A stretch of 64,000 bases of DNA from Cytophagales bacterium (GTDB lineage Bacteria; Bacteroidota; Bacteroidia; Cytophagales; UBA9547). Positions within the stretch are counted from its first letter, which is position 1, and each line of letters starts with the position of its first letter. The stretch lies in contig JAAFIH010000029.1 of assembly GCA_013297755.1 (NCBI GenBank), positions 1 to 64,000 of the forward strand. Direction: 5' to 3'. Below, in pieces: positions 1 through 8,754 of this stretch. Under the pieces are notes generated by a model. It had not been told where the DNA came from. It did no database searches and worked only from the letters and a program-made list of their open reading frames with translations. The position numbers were made by a program, and so were the translations under genes.

Positions 1-7
1 TTTTTTT

Positions 8-40
8 AGGGCTTCCGTTGTGGAAGTCCTGTTGGGACTT
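8..40. repeat. Overlapping alternative hairpins
   Basis: Bases 8-16 and 22-30 pair over nine positions (one G-T wobble) around a 5-base loop. Bases 24-29 and 35-40 form a second 6-bp hairpin that uses the right arm of the first, so the two folds exclude each other. The element lies at the window edge after a run of T. It could be a terminator of a gene to the left or part of a dispersed repeat; no neighbouring gene in the window decides this. Confidence 0.3.
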
Positions 41-162
41 GTTATACTTCATATTCGTTTTTTTTTAGTATTTTTATTACACAAATATAAACATAAGTAT
101 CTGATAATCAATGGTTTATTTATTTTATTTTTAAAATATTTTCTTAATTAAATAGTGTTGCA

Positions 163-537
163 TTGCAGGGAGAAGTGAGAGATTTGTATGGACATCAATT
201 TGTGTGTTTAAACCCCAACCATCCCAACGAAGAAACGCCCAAACAGATAAGAGATTGGCTAGATTTAATCTATCAATCTATCCATAGCCCAGAGAGACCC
301 GTTTTGAACACAAAAAATGTAGGGATAAAAAAAGCAGTAGAGTTGATAAGTTTTGAGAATTTAACACCAGAAGAACGAACACAGGCCAAAAATAAAGAAG
401 CATCAAAAATTGTTTTGACAAAAGAAAGAATGTCAGAAAAAATCGAAATTGCTAAAACTATGATAGAAAATAAAGAACCTAACGAAAAAATTGCAAAATA
501 TACAGGTTTGACACTTAAGCAAATAGAAAAGTTATAG
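163..537 (+). pseudogene. Truncated Rpn-family nuclease/transposase remnant
   Basis: The 124-residue frame matches only the C-terminal half of Rpn (PD-(D/E)XK recombination-promoting nuclease/putative transposase) proteins. It shows the helical region around a DWLDLIYQSI-like stretch and a terminal GLTLKQIEKL motif resembling GLTYAQIEEI at the end of the intact Rpn protein at 6339-7238. The catalytic N-terminal half is missing. The only start is TTG at 163, and an in-frame stop lies at 145-147, so the gene is 5'-truncated rather than cut by the window edge. Family members usually have about 300 residues. It is probably a decayed copy with no nuclease activity; a short DNA-binding remnant is possible but unsupported. 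Confidence 0.6.
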
Positions 538-563
538 CCAATTCTAAGACGACAATATTAACA

Positions 564-908
564 ATGAATAACAACCAGAAAATAGTTACAAGGATTCCCC
601 TGAAAAACCTTTGGACAGACATTGAGGATATTTATGCTTACCGTGAAAAATATTTAACGGTAGACAATATTCGAGCTACTCTCAAAAGTTACCCAGTTGA
701 ATTTGTTGTTGCGGAGGTTGGACAAAAATTAAATTGGATTAGCTATGGCAGATCAATTGACTTTTGGAAAAGAGAGGTAAAACAACATTTGGCTAACGAT
801 ATTGATAATATCAACCTTGACAAATTCCCTGACAACTACGCTTACATTGCAAGTGAATGGACAAGAGAAATTCAAACACCCATTGTTCTTTTAGAAAAAT
901 ATCATTAG
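564..908 (+). CDS. Small hypothetical protein, possible cassette gene
   Basis: An ATG-started protein of 114 residues that I do not recognise. It is soluble, with no signal peptide or membrane segment, and is rich in aromatic and charged residues (KNLWTDIED near residue 13, SYGRSIDFW near residue 60). It begins 27 bp after the broken Rpn frame and is followed within about 40 bp by an attC-like sequence. That pattern is what one expects of a captured integron-type gene cassette. Coding is supported by protein-like composition and by the lack of any competing frame. The function is unknown; a toxin/antitoxin or phage-defence role would be guesswork. Confidence 0.5.
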   Translation: MNNNQKIVTRIPLKNLWTDIEDIYAYREKYLTVDNIRATLKSYPVEFVVAEVGQKLNWISYGRSIDFWKREVKQHLANDIDNINLDKFPDNYAYIASEWTREIQTPIVLLEKYH

Positions 909-1351
909 AAAATGACGTGGTGAATAAGCACAGGCTATAACAGCACATTAGCAATATGGGGGGTTTCGTGTTCGATATATAGTTTTGTGGTTACACAAAG
1001 TTCAGTTCTCTTAATGAACATTTGCGTTTAAATGTCTGCCCTTGGCAAATCTTCAAAAATTAGAAATCATAAAAAAATAAAATCAAGAATTTAACCTTCA
1101 ATTAAGGCTTCCCTTTAAATTAGTTTTGAAAATCAATACAATATTCTGTTTTAATAAATTATTCATTAGTATAGTAAATATTATTTTGAATTTATAAAAT
1201 CCTTTAAAATATTATATTGTTAAAATTCTAATAATTTTTAAAATTCAATTGTATAGGAACAATTTATTACCTATACAATTTATAAAACATTGATAATCAG
1301 CAGTTTACGTTGTTAAAGTGAATCCTTAGTAATTCTACTATTTCAAAATTA
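909..1351. other. Non-coding stretch with attC-like left arm
   Basis: No gene was found. Bases 930-965 carry a TATAACAGC-type start followed by a G-rich block and GTTTCGTG. This resembles the left arm of the attC-like recombination sites that follow small orphan genes in Bacteroidota, as I recall them. A partly complementary right arm around 1022-1052 (TGCCCTTGGCAAAT) is degenerate. The remainder is AT-rich. A separate perfect 11-bp inverted repeat lies at 1247-1280. Confidence 0.3.
1247..1280 (-). terminator. Hairpin downstream of the transglycosylase gene
   Basis: A perfect 11-bp inverted repeat (AATTGTATAGG at 1247-1257 and its complement at 1270-1280) with a 12-base loop. It lies about 70 bp past the stop of the minus-strand gene ending at 1352. 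The tail beyond it is AT-rich but has no clean U-run, so termination is plausible rather than clear. Confidence 0.35.
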
Positions 1352-3298
1352 TCAATATTTAATTCTCAATAATTCGCCTTGTAATAAAAATCCATTTTTT
1401 TTGTCGTTCCAAATATATAAGTCTTCTATGCTTTTGCTAAGTTCGGCCGAAGCATCTTCTATAGTACATGTTTGTTTTACGATATAAGTTTTATATTTAG
1501 ATTTGAGAGCTGTTGTTTTCTTAGAAGTTGTTATTTTTTGGTCATATTGCAGGCCTTCCATGCCTATATTATTCCAAATTTTGATGCTGTCGGCTTTTGT
1601 AGCATAGTGTTTGGCAATAGAAAACAGGGTTTGTTGCATACATACAACATGGTATATTTTTGACGAATCTTTAATAATGTCTTTGTTTGTATTTAGTTTC
1701 AAAAACGATTTTGAGGGTAAATTTGTATTTACAATAGTTTGAACACTGTCTTTTTTAGCAATTACTGGTGGCTCTATTTTGACTGTTTGGGTTATGCTAG
1801 GTTTGTTTTCAGTATTTTCTGGTTCTGTGGCGGCAGGTGCCGATGTTGTAGTTAAGGTTGTTTGTAGGGTTACTTTATCTTTATTAAGTGCTTGGTTTTG
1901 AGGAACTTGTAGCAAAGATGTATCTTTTTTTGGAACAGAAATAGGCTGAGGGTCTGTTTTTTGTATTTCCTTTTTTGGAAAATTAAAGATGATTGGCTCT
2001 TCGGGTGGTCGTTTGTTTTTGAGATACAAAACTCGTCCTTCTTGTAGTCCTTCATTCTCTTCCATTCTATTTTTCTTATAAAGATGTTTGAGTTTGATAC
2101 CATATTTTTGCGAAATGTCCCACATAGTTTCACCTATTTGTACAGTGTGTTGCAGTATGACGGCTTTGTTGTTTTTTGATTCTAAATAATAAATTTTGCC
2201 ACCTCTTACTTCTTCAAATTTGAGCATATCGTTGTATTTAAAAAATTTTTCTGGGGAAATACCACCTGCAAAAGCTAGCTTTGCTGGAGTATCGCCAAGT
2301 CGAGCTTGTATGGCCTCAAGTTCGTTGTAGGTAATCAACAATGGTACATCTTGTGTGCTTGTTTTGGGCATCATCAATGGTGTTGTGTTGCTTGATGGCA
2401 TTTGTTGTGGCGTTTTTGAATCTACATTTACAACCGTTTTTTTATCCAAAACTATGCCCAGTTGGCTGGCTATTTGGTCTCTTTCGATAAAAGTTGTAGG
2501 CAATAAAACGGTATAGTTTTTGTCATCGGGTACTCTGGCGTTGGTCAGCCATTTGTTAAAATTTTTGAGAGCATCCACATTTACCCCAGTTTGGGCCGCA
2601 ATTTCGGTTAAGGTTTTGCCTTTTGTGTCTGTTTCGTAAGGTAGCAATGTAATATCAGGGCTTGGGTTATAGCCCACTTTGTCTTCGTAAGCTATTTTAT
2701 GGGCCAAAAATTTGATGGCATACCAATGAGTATCAGTAGATAAATTCATTTCTGCTGCTCCTGAGTGTTCGGGTTTCAAAAACTGTTTTACCCCACCAAG
2801 CCCAGTGTTGTAGGCAATCAAAGCATATAGCCAGTTGATGGTAAATTGGTAATTTTTTTTCAAATATTTGGCCGCTCCATGTGTAGATGCAATGATGTGT
2901 TTGCGTTCGTCTATATCAGCATTTACAGTTAAACCCACCTCTTGGGCGGTTTCTTTTTTGAACTGCCAATATCCTACGGCATTGCTTCCAGAAACGGCAT
3001 CAGATTGCATTCCACTTTCTTGAATAATCAAATATTTGAAATCAGTGGGGATGTTTTCTTGTTCTAAAGCACTTTCGATAAATGGAAAGTAGGTGTCGGT
3101 AAGTTTTAATTTATTACTAAAATAATTTTTATTTTTGGCCAAAGCCAATACTTGTTTTTGTAGTTCGTATCTTAAATCATTTGTGAGATTAAGTTGAAGT
3201 CCAGCAAAATAAATGGTTTCGGGGATTTCGATTGATTGAGCAAAAATGCTCGAAAATGCAAATAATATTACACGATTAAAAATTTTTTTTATTGTCAT
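1352..3298 (-). CDS. mltD: Membrane-bound lytic murein transglycosylase D-like, multiple LysM
   Basis: A predicted periplasmic enzyme that cleaves peptidoglycan glycan strands non-hydrolytically. Residues 1-20 are a signal peptide. An SLT (lysozyme-like) domain spans about residues 65-200, with the catalytic Glu94 in QESGMQS, GYWQF at 109-113 and AYNTG at 162-166. These are the standard family-1 transglycosylase motifs. Four LysM-like peptidoglycan-binding repeats follow, at about 221-267, 383-427, 548-592 and 604-648. They are separated by Pro/Thr/Lys-rich linkers, longest at about 431-545. The last two LysM units are weak. The length of 648 residues is usual for Bacteroidota MltD. The start is ATG at 3296-3298, just before the signal peptide. 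It lies 21 bp after the pentapeptide-repeat gene on the same strand, so the two may be co-transcribed. Confidence 0.9.
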   Translation of the reverse strand: MTIKKIFNRVILFAFSSIFAQSIEIPETIYFAGLQLNLTNDLRYELQKQVLALAKNKNYFSNKLKLTDTYFPFIESALEQENIPTDFKYLIIQESGMQSDAVSGSNAVGYWQFKKETAQEVGLTVNADIDERKHIIASTHGAAKYLKKNYQFTINWLYALIAYNTGLGGVKQFLKPEHSGAAEMNLSTDTHWYAIKFLAHKIAYEDKVGYNPSPDITLLPYETDTKGKTLTEIAAQTGVNVDALKNFNKWLTNARVPDDKNYTVLLPTTFIERDQIASQLGIVLDKKTVVNVDSKTPQQMPSSNTTPLMMPKTSTQDVPLLITYNELEAIQARLGDTPAKLAFAGGISPEKFFKYNDMLKFEEVRGGKIYYLESKNNKAVILQHTVQIGETMWDISQKYGIKLKHLYKKNRMEENEGLQEGRVLYLKNKRPPEEPIIFNFPKKEIQKTDPQPISVPKKDTSLLQVPQNQALNKDKVTLQTTLTTTSAPAATEPENTENKPSITQTVKIEPPVIAKKDSVQTIVNTNLPSKSFLKLNTNKDIIKDSSKIYHVVCMQQTLFSIAKHYATKADSIKIWNNIGMEGLQYDQKITTSKKTTALKSKYKTYIVKQTCTIEDASAELSKSIEDLYIWNDKKNGFLLQGELLRIKY

Positions 3299-3319
3299 TT
3301 TTATAAATTATGATAAAAA

Positions 3320-4231
3320 TTATTTAGGAGTATTTGGTGTAATCGAAAAAGCTTGGGCTTCTTCAGTGTACAAATGTGGAGCAAAAGCCTTGAGTTGCTC
3401 TTCCATGCCCACATCTAGTTTTGCCTGATGTATGTTTCTGCATTTCGATAATTGCTCGATAGTTAGCCCTTTGCAACCAGTGAGGTCGGCCTTAAAAAGG
3501 TTGGCATCAGTAAAATCAGCTCCAGCCACCATGCTGCCCGAGAGTACGCAATCTATCATAACTGCACCCGTAAACTTAGTTTTGATCAAGTTGGCATCTC
3601 TTAAATTTGCTTTTATAAGGGTAGTAAATTTTAAATTAGCACCACTAAGTTGCGAACCACTAAGGTCGGCTTTTTGCAATTTTACATTCAAAAAACTAGC
3701 TTGATTGGCTCTAATGTTCTTTAAAACAGCATTTTGGAGCGTACTTTCTTCTAGATTTATATTGTTCATATTAGAACCAGTAAGAATAATATTATTTAGA
3801 TTTACATTTTTGAGATTACAATTATATAATTCTAAATTAAAAACACCATCTTTATTGAGCCTTTTGATGTCTCCAGCAATTCTAAAACTGGCTTCTTCGT
3901 TGATCCAATGCCTAAAATCATCAATCTCTTCTTGGTGTCTTTTGATACGAATTCTTTTTTCGCCAATTTTATTCAACCAAACCAAAAGCATACCAATAAT
4001 TAGAATGTCAAAAATCATGCCATGAGCCTCTGATAATAGATTGACATAAAAATAGTTGTCGTTGCTTTGGTAGTGAGGGTAGCTTAAAAAAACAACTACT
4101 GTACCCAAAATAACCAAAACTATGGAAGTTGTAAGCAATTGTCGCTCAGTAACGCTATTAATAATTTGCGTAAAATTTTTCCAAAATAATTTTATTTTTA
4201 CTCTTATCAACATCTTGTTGTATATATGCAC
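3320..4231 (-). CDS. Membrane-anchored pentapeptide-repeat protein
   Basis: A 303-residue protein. Two hydrophobic segments lie near residues 33-52 and 72-90. A charged helical stretch follows (about 91-130), then roughly 140 residues of pentapeptide repeats of the A(D/N)LXX type (NLKNVNLNN, ADLSGSQLSGANL, ANLRDANL, ADFTDANLFKADL). Such repeats fold as a right-handed quadrilateral beta-helix. The topology suggests an inner-membrane protein with a cytoplasmic or periplasmic repeat domain. The biochemical role is not known; gyrase protection, as in Qnr, is not implied because those proteins lack membrane segments. The first codon used here is GTG at 4231; ATG at 4211-4213 (residue 7) is an equally good start. 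A CAAAAATA at 4245-4252 fits a reverse -7 element. Confidence 0.8.
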   Translation of the reverse strand: MHIYNKMLIRVKIKLFWKNFTQIINSVTERQLLTTSIVLVILGTVVVFLSYPHYQSNDNYFYVNLLSEAHGMIFDILIIGMLLVWLNKIGEKRIRIKRHQEEIDDFRHWINEEASFRIAGDIKRLNKDGVFNLELYNCNLKNVNLNNIILTGSNMNNINLEESTLQNAVLKNIRANQASFLNVKLQKADLSGSQLSGANLKFTTLIKANLRDANLIKTKFTGAVMIDCVLSGSMVAGADFTDANLFKADLTGCKGLTIEQLSKCRNIHQAKLDVGMEEQLKAFAPHLYTEEAQAFSITPNTPK

Positions 4232-4355
4232 ATTAATTAGAATCCAAAAATAATATATAATAATTAAAACTTACCTCACTTTAATTTAATATTATTTTAT
4301 TATTTTTGAAATATACGAAAAAATTTAGTTATTTTACAAATAGTTTAAAAAAAAT

Positions 4356-4766
4356 ATGGCAGCAGTGGCAAATAAAATTGGTTTTGTAATGTTAGTAGAC
4401 GACAACGAAACAGATAATTTCATAAGCGAAAAAATTATTGAAATGTCTAATTTTGCGGATAAAATCATTGCTATGGATTCTGGCTCTAGTGCTTTGGAAT
4501 ATTTGCAAGCAAATGCTAATAATGAAGAAAATATACCTGATATTATATTTTTGGATATAAATATGCCCTTTGTAGATGGTTTTGTGTTTTTGTTTGAGTT
4601 CGAGAAATTTAATTCTCTAATCAAATCAAAATCAAAAATTGTAATTTTATCAAGTTCTGACAACAAAAAAGATATTGATAGAATTGTCGATAATCCTTAT
4701 GTAATCAATTATGTAGTAAAACCATTATCACCAGAGGCTCTCAAAAAAATTGAAGGTTTATATTAA
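4356..4766 (+). CDS. Single-domain response regulator (receiver only)
   Basis: A 136-residue CheY-like receiver domain with no output domain. The key residues are present: the acidic pair Asp15-Asp16, phosphoacceptor Asp67 in IIFLDINMP, the Ser switch in ILSSSD (about 97-102) and conserved Lys122 in VVKPLSP. It should accept phosphate from a histidine kinase, and none is encoded in this window. Stand-alone receivers of this kind are very numerous in Cytophagales, often as phosphorelay intermediates. It is followed 9 bp later by the YtxJ-like gene on the same strand, so the two are likely co-transcribed. A TATTTTTG at 4301-4308 is a candidate -7 element. Confidence 0.9.
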   Translation: MAAVANKIGFVMLVDDNETDNFISEKIIEMSNFADKIIAMDSGSSALEYLQANANNEENIPDIIFLDINMPFVDGFVFLFEFEKFNSLIKSKSKIVILSSSDNKKDIDRIVDNPYVINYVVKPLSPEALKKIEGLY

Positions 4767-4775
4767 TACATCAAT

Positions 4776-5111
4776 ATGATTTGGAAAAATTTAGAAACAC
4801 TAGCACAGTTTGAATCCATTATTGATGATTCTTTTTCACAAACTATTTTGATTTTTAAACACAGCACTCGTTGCGTGATAAGTATAAATGCCAAAGATAG
4901 GCTTGAAAGACAATGGAAACCCGACAAATCTCAAAACATAACTTGCTATTACCTCGACTTATTACAATATAGAGATATTTCCAATACTTTAGCTTCAAAA
5001 TTAGAAATTACACATCAATCGCCACAAGTATTAATTATTAAAAATGGTGTAAGTGTTTTTGATGTTTCGCATATTGGTATACAATTTGATTCTATTCAGA
5101 AATTTTTTTAA
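4776..5111 (+). CDS. ytxJ: YtxJ/BrxC-type monothiol redox protein
   Basis: A 111-residue thioredoxin-fold protein of the bacillithiol-system YtxJ family (PF11009). A beta strand runs into KHSTRC (cysteine near residue 33, in TRCVIS), followed by a YYLDLLQYRDIS segment. QSPQVLII carries the residue preceding the conserved cis-Pro strand, and an alpha/beta C-terminal half follows. Only one cysteine sits in the active-site loop, as in the family. The known relatives are thought to remove bacillithiol from mixed disulfides, so the gene implies bacillithiol in this organism. It is directly downstream of the receiver-domain gene and converges on the M20 peptidase gene, whose stop lies 11 bp away. 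Confidence 0.8.
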   Translation: MIWKNLETLAQFESIIDDSFSQTILIFKHSTRCVISINAKDRLERQWKPDKSQNITCYYLDLLQYRDISNTLASKLEITHQSPQVLIIKNGVSVFDVSHIGIQFDSIQKFF

Positions 5112-5122
5112 TTTCATTTTTA

Positions 5123-6307
5123 TTACTCCATCAGTTCGTTATAAGCCATCCAAGCCATAAAACCAGCACCAATTTCTAGGGCGTTTTCGTCTATATCAAA
5201 AGTGGGAGTATGTACTGGCGAAACGATATTTTTGGATTCATTTCTTACGCCAAGCCTGTAAAAACAGGCATCTACATGGTGTGTATAAAACGCAAAATCT
5301 TCTGACGCCATCCATAAATCTAAATCTATAATATTTTGTGGACCTACATATTCTAAAGCATTTTTTATTGCTCTAGAGGTAAGCTCTGGGTTGTTTTCTA
5401 AGTAAGGATACCCAGGAGCAAACGTAAGCTCACAAGTAGCACCCATGCTTTGAGCCATGCCTTCGGCCATTTTTTTCATTTTAGATTTGGCATCTTCACG
5501 CCATTTTTCATTGAGAGTTCTAAATGTACCCTCTATGAGTACTTCGTTGGGGATAACATTGGTGGCTCCATTGGCAGTCATTTTGCCCAGCGATAATACA
5601 GTTGGCATTTTGGGGTTTGCAAATCTACTTACAACTTGTTGCAGTGCAATAATGATATGAGCAGCAATTACAACAGGGTCTACACTTGTATCAGGCATGG
5701 CTGCATGGCCACCTTTGCCTATAATTTTGATATACACTTCGTCTGCACTAGCCATATAAATTCCACTTCTGAAACCTAGTTTTCCTACTGGAATTTGTGG
5801 GGCCACATGTTGGCCTAGGATGACTTTGGGCTTAGGATTTTCTAAAGCTCCTTCTTTTATCATTATAGATGCACCACCAGGCGATTTCTCTTCGCCTGGT
5901 TGAAAAATAAATTTCACTGTTCCCGCTATTTGATCTTTGATATTGTGAAGAATAAAGGCTGTTCCTAGCAACGATGCTGTATGCACATCGTGTCCGCAAG
6001 CGTGCATGATGCCCTCGTTTTGTGATTTATAAGCCACATTATTGATTTCTTGGATGGGCAATGCATCCATGTCTGCACGTAAGGCAATCGTTTTTGAGCT
6101 ATCATTTTTACACTTTAGCAATGCAACAATCCCTGTACCAGCAATATTTCTAGTTACTTCAAAGTCTAGTTTTTGTAATATATTTGCTACATAATCAGAA
6201 GTTTTAAATTCTTTAAACGACAATTCTGGATAGGTATGTAAATATCTACGATGTGTAACAATGTCAGAAAAAAAGTTTTTTGAGAGTGATTTTATTTTAT
6301 CAATCAT
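5123..6307 (-). CDS. M20D-family amidohydrolase (hippurate/N-acyl amino acid hydrolase-like)
   Basis: A 394-residue metallo-amidohydrolase predicted to hydrolyse N-acyl amino acids in the cytoplasm. Metal-site and catalytic motifs are visible: ADMDALP at 78-84, HACGHDVH at 102-109 (with the Cys and His ligands typical of the hippurate-hydrolase subgroup), and the glutamate pair Glu139-Glu140 in QPGEEKSPGG. A GHAAMPD lid-domain motif lies near residue 200 and a C-terminal SEDFAFY motif binds metal. There is no signal peptide. Length and motif order match M20D enzymes annotated as N-acetyl-L-amino acid amidohydrolases. The exact substrate cannot be read from the sequence. It starts at ATG 6305-6307 and lies 31 bp from the Rpn gene upstream on the same strand. 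Confidence 0.9.
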   Translation of the reverse strand: MIDKIKSLSKNFFSDIVTHRRYLHTYPELSFKEFKTSDYVANILQKLDFEVTRNIAGTGIVALLKCKNDSSKTIALRADMDALPIQEINNVAYKSQNEGIMHACGHDVHTASLLGTAFILHNIKDQIAGTVKFIFQPGEEKSPGGASIMIKEGALENPKPKVILGQHVAPQIPVGKLGFRSGIYMASADEVYIKIIGKGGHAAMPDTSVDPVVIAAHIIIALQQVVSRFANPKMPTVLSLGKMTANGATNVIPNEVLIEGTFRTLNEKWREDAKSKMKKMAEGMAQSMGATCELTFAPGYPYLENNPELTSRAIKNALEYVGPQNIIDLDLWMASEDFAFYTHHVDACFYRLGVRNESKNIVSPVHTPTFDIDENALEIGAGFMAWMAYNELME

Positions 6308-6338
6308 TTATATATAGGAATAGATTTATATTAATAGA

Positions 6339-7238
6339 CTACATCTTGTTTTTAATCTCTTCAATTTGTGCGTAAGTTAATCCTGTACCCTGCACTATTA
6401 AATCGTTGTTTAAACCTAATTTGATAAGATTCATTGCAATTTCTAAAGCTTTTTTAAGTTTTATTTTATCCTCAGCTTCAGCCATTTTCTTTTCCATCAA
6501 CTCTTCTTGTTGTGCTTGGAGCGAAATTATAGCACTTGCTTTTACGTGTAAGAAATCTAAATATCTATTATAACCATATTGTTGCTCTTTGTTGAGGCAC
6601 ATAATGTCTAAAATATTTTTGGCTTCTGCCAATCCTTTGGCCTTGAAGGTATCTTTAACTTCACTATTTTTTAAGAAATAAATCCATTCATCGAGGGTAT
6701 CTTTGGCCTCATCGTTGAAAGTATTTACTTTGATAATGTAATATTCTGGAAAAATATCTGATACCTTGGATTTCACAAAAGTATCTTTTTGTTTTTTGGA
6801 AAGTTGTAAAATATCTTGTTTGTGAAGGCCTTCAAAATTTGTCAAACCTTTGTACACATAGTCTTTTCCTTGGCCAAGTTCAAAATATACAATATGGATA
6901 GATATTACTTTTTTTACATGTAAATAAGATTCTCCACTATCAATATTTTCGGAAATGGCTTTGCTGGCACTAAAGGCCATTCTTTGAAAATAATCTATTT
7001 CATACGTATTTTGTATTTCTATAATGATGAGTTCATTTTTAGAGTTTTGAGTAAGAATATCAACTCTGTTATACTTATCGTCAATATCGTCTTTGTTGGA
7101 TTCGCTCTCCAGAATTTGCTTTATTTGGATGTTGTCAAACAACAATTCAGACAAAAATCCCTCCAAGACAACAAAATTTGCTTTGTTGCGCAGCAATTTT
7201 TTTATTGCCCAATCAAATCGAATTAGTTTTTTTGTCAT
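6339..7238 (-). CDS. Rpn-family PD-(D/E)XK nuclease/putative transposase, intact
   Basis: A 299-residue member of the Rpn/PDDEXK_2 family, whose E. coli relatives are DNA endonucleases that promote RecA-independent recombination. The N-terminal nuclease core is intact: FDWAIKKLL at 8-16, Asp60 in RVDIL, and Glu74-x-Gln76 in IIIEIQ. A long helical middle and a C-terminal GLTYAQIEEIK motif follow. A coiled-coil-like Glu/Lys-rich stretch sits near 240-270. It starts at ATG 7236-7238. CAAATATA at 7260-7267 is a candidate reverse -7 element. It may be co-transcribed with the M20 gene, but no functional link is known. A 5'-truncated relative lies at 163-537. Confidence 0.85.
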   Translation of the reverse strand: MTKKLIRFDWAIKKLLRNKANFVVLEGFLSELLFDNIQIKQILESESNKDDIDDKYNRVDILTQNSKNELIIIEIQNTYEIDYFQRMAFSASKAISENIDSGESYLHVKKVISIHIVYFELGQGKDYVYKGLTNFEGLHKQDILQLSKKQKDTFVKSKVSDIFPEYYIIKVNTFNDEAKDTLDEWIYFLKNSEVKDTFKAKGLAEAKNILDIMCLNKEQQYGYNRYLDFLHVKASAIISLQAQQEELMEKKMAEAEDKIKLKKALEIAMNLIKLGLNNDLIVQGTGLTYAQIEEIKNKM

Positions 7239-7596
7239 GATGGATTGATGTATTTTCTACAAATATATAAAGATTGTAGTAAAAAAAACAATCATATTTA
7301 AAGGCTCTTTACTAATAATTAAAATAATATTTTCTTAAAAAATAATAAAAATAGATATTAAAATAATATTTTAAACAATGAAATAGATAAATTAAGACTA
7401 ATTTCAAAATTAATTTTAAATTTGAAATTATTTTATAAAATTACATACAGGCAATATCTAAAAGACTTCTATTTGTTTTCAAAAACCTTACTCTAGGTTT
7501 TAGTAATAAAGTGAGAATCAATAGAAAATGGGTTTTTAGATATTTATTAATTTTTATAAAATTTGAATTAAAATATTGTAAAAACAACCTTATTAG
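7239..7596. other. AT-rich divergent intergenic region
   Basis: No gene or RNA was recognised. It separates the minus-strand Rpn gene from the plus-strand TPR gene and must hold both promoters. Two copies of TTAAAATAATATTTT-like sequence, each nearly palindromic, occur near 7318 and 7357. In DNA this AT-rich they are weak evidence for an operator. Confidence 0.4.
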
Positions 7597-8754
7597 ATGC
7601 TTAATTCTATTTACAAAAAATCTTTTATATTTTTATTTTTAACAATTTCTGTTGCTTTTTCACAATCTAAAATCTTATTGACAGATCCAGAAATTCAATA
7701 TGAAGTTACAGAAATGGTCAATTTAATGTATAATTTTAAATTTGCTACATCTGACAGTCAATATCAAGCATTGAAAAAAAAATATCCAAAACACCCTTTG
7801 CCCTTTTTTTTGCTTGGATATAGCCAGTATTGGCGAATTCTTATGAATGAAAATTATACTGGATACGATAATTTATTCCATGCTTACATGGATAGTGTCA
7901 TTTATTTTGCAGACGAGTTGTACGACAAAGACAACAAAAATTACGAAGCTATTTTTTTTCTATCTGCTGCCAATGCTTTTAAAGGACGCAGATATTCTGA
8001 TGTAGAAAAATGGGTGCCTGCTACAAATGCTGGTCGAAAGGCATTAAAATATCTCAACAAAAGCAAAGAATACAATGATTTCTCTCCAGAATTTTTGTTT
8101 GGCGAGGGCTTATATAATTATTTTAGAGAGTGGATACCCGAAAACATGAAGGCATTTAAACCTGTGATGTGGTTTTTTGCTAAAGGTAATAAAGCCAAAG
8201 GAATATCTCAGCTTAAGCAATGTTCTGAAAATGCTTTTTATACAAGAATTGAAGCACAACACTATTTATCAAAAATATACATGATGGAGTCAGAAAGCAC
8301 AAAAGAAGCCTTGCCGATAGTAAAAAATCTGTATGAAACCTATCCTGATAACCCTATTTTTCATAGATTATATGGCCGTGTTTTGTTTCAAATGGGCAAT
8401 TCTTTTGAAAATGAAAAAGTTTCTAAAGATATTTTAAAACAAATTGAAAATAATAAGTTTGGATATTCGAGCATGGATGGCAGATATGCAGCGTTTTTTG
8501 TAGGTTGGAATCAACAAAATAGAAATAAAGATACTTGTAAATTATATTATGAAAAATCAATAAAATTTTGTGAAGACGCTCAAGCTCTAAATATGAATTA
8601 TTGTTTGATAGCTTGCTCAGAATTAGCAAAAATGGCCGAACAAGATAAAGACACCTCTAAAGCATTGTTCTACTACAAAAAAATAAAAGAAAACGCTAAA
8701 AAAAGTAATGATTTTTATAAAAATGCAAAAAAATATATAAGAAAAAACGAGTAA
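7597..8754 (+). CDS. Exported TPR-like protein of unknown function
   Basis: A 385-residue protein starting at ATG 7597 with a Sec signal peptide (MLNSIYKKSFIF, hydrophobic core to about residue 22, ending in AFSQ). There is no lipobox, so it is probably periplasmic or secreted. The rest is alpha-helical with tetratricopeptide-like repeats: aromatic and alanine positions spaced every 34 or so residues, for example AQHYLSKIYM and PIFHRLYGRVLFQMGN. I do not recognise a named family. TPR proteins of this layout in Bacteroidota usually act as periplasmic scaffolds. It stands alone: the next gene starts 330 bp downstream after a weak 6-bp hairpin at 8780-8796. Confidence 0.75.
   Translation: MLNSIYKKSFIFLFLTISVAFSQSKILLTDPEIQYEVTEMVNLMYNFKFATSDSQYQALKKKYPKHPLPFFLLGYSQYWRILMNENYTGYDNLFHAYMDSVIYFADELYDKDNKNYEAIFFLSAANAFKGRRYSDVEKWVPATNAGRKALKYLNKSKEYNDFSPEFLFGEGLYNYFREWIPENMKAFKPVMWFFAKGNKAKGISQLKQCSENAFYTRIEAQHYLSKIYMMESESTKEALPIVKNLYETYPDNPIFHRLYGRVLFQMGNSFENEKVSKDILKQIENNKFGYSSMDGRYAAFFVGWNQQNRNKDTCKLYYEKSIKFCEDAQALNMNYCLIACSELAKMAEQDKDTSKALFYYKKIKENAKKSNDFYKNAKKYIRKNE

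Noticed and set aside
3320-4231. Qnr-like quinolone protection by the pentapeptide protein
   Set aside because: Two membrane segments and a charged linker precede the repeats, unlike cytosolic gyrase-binding proteins.
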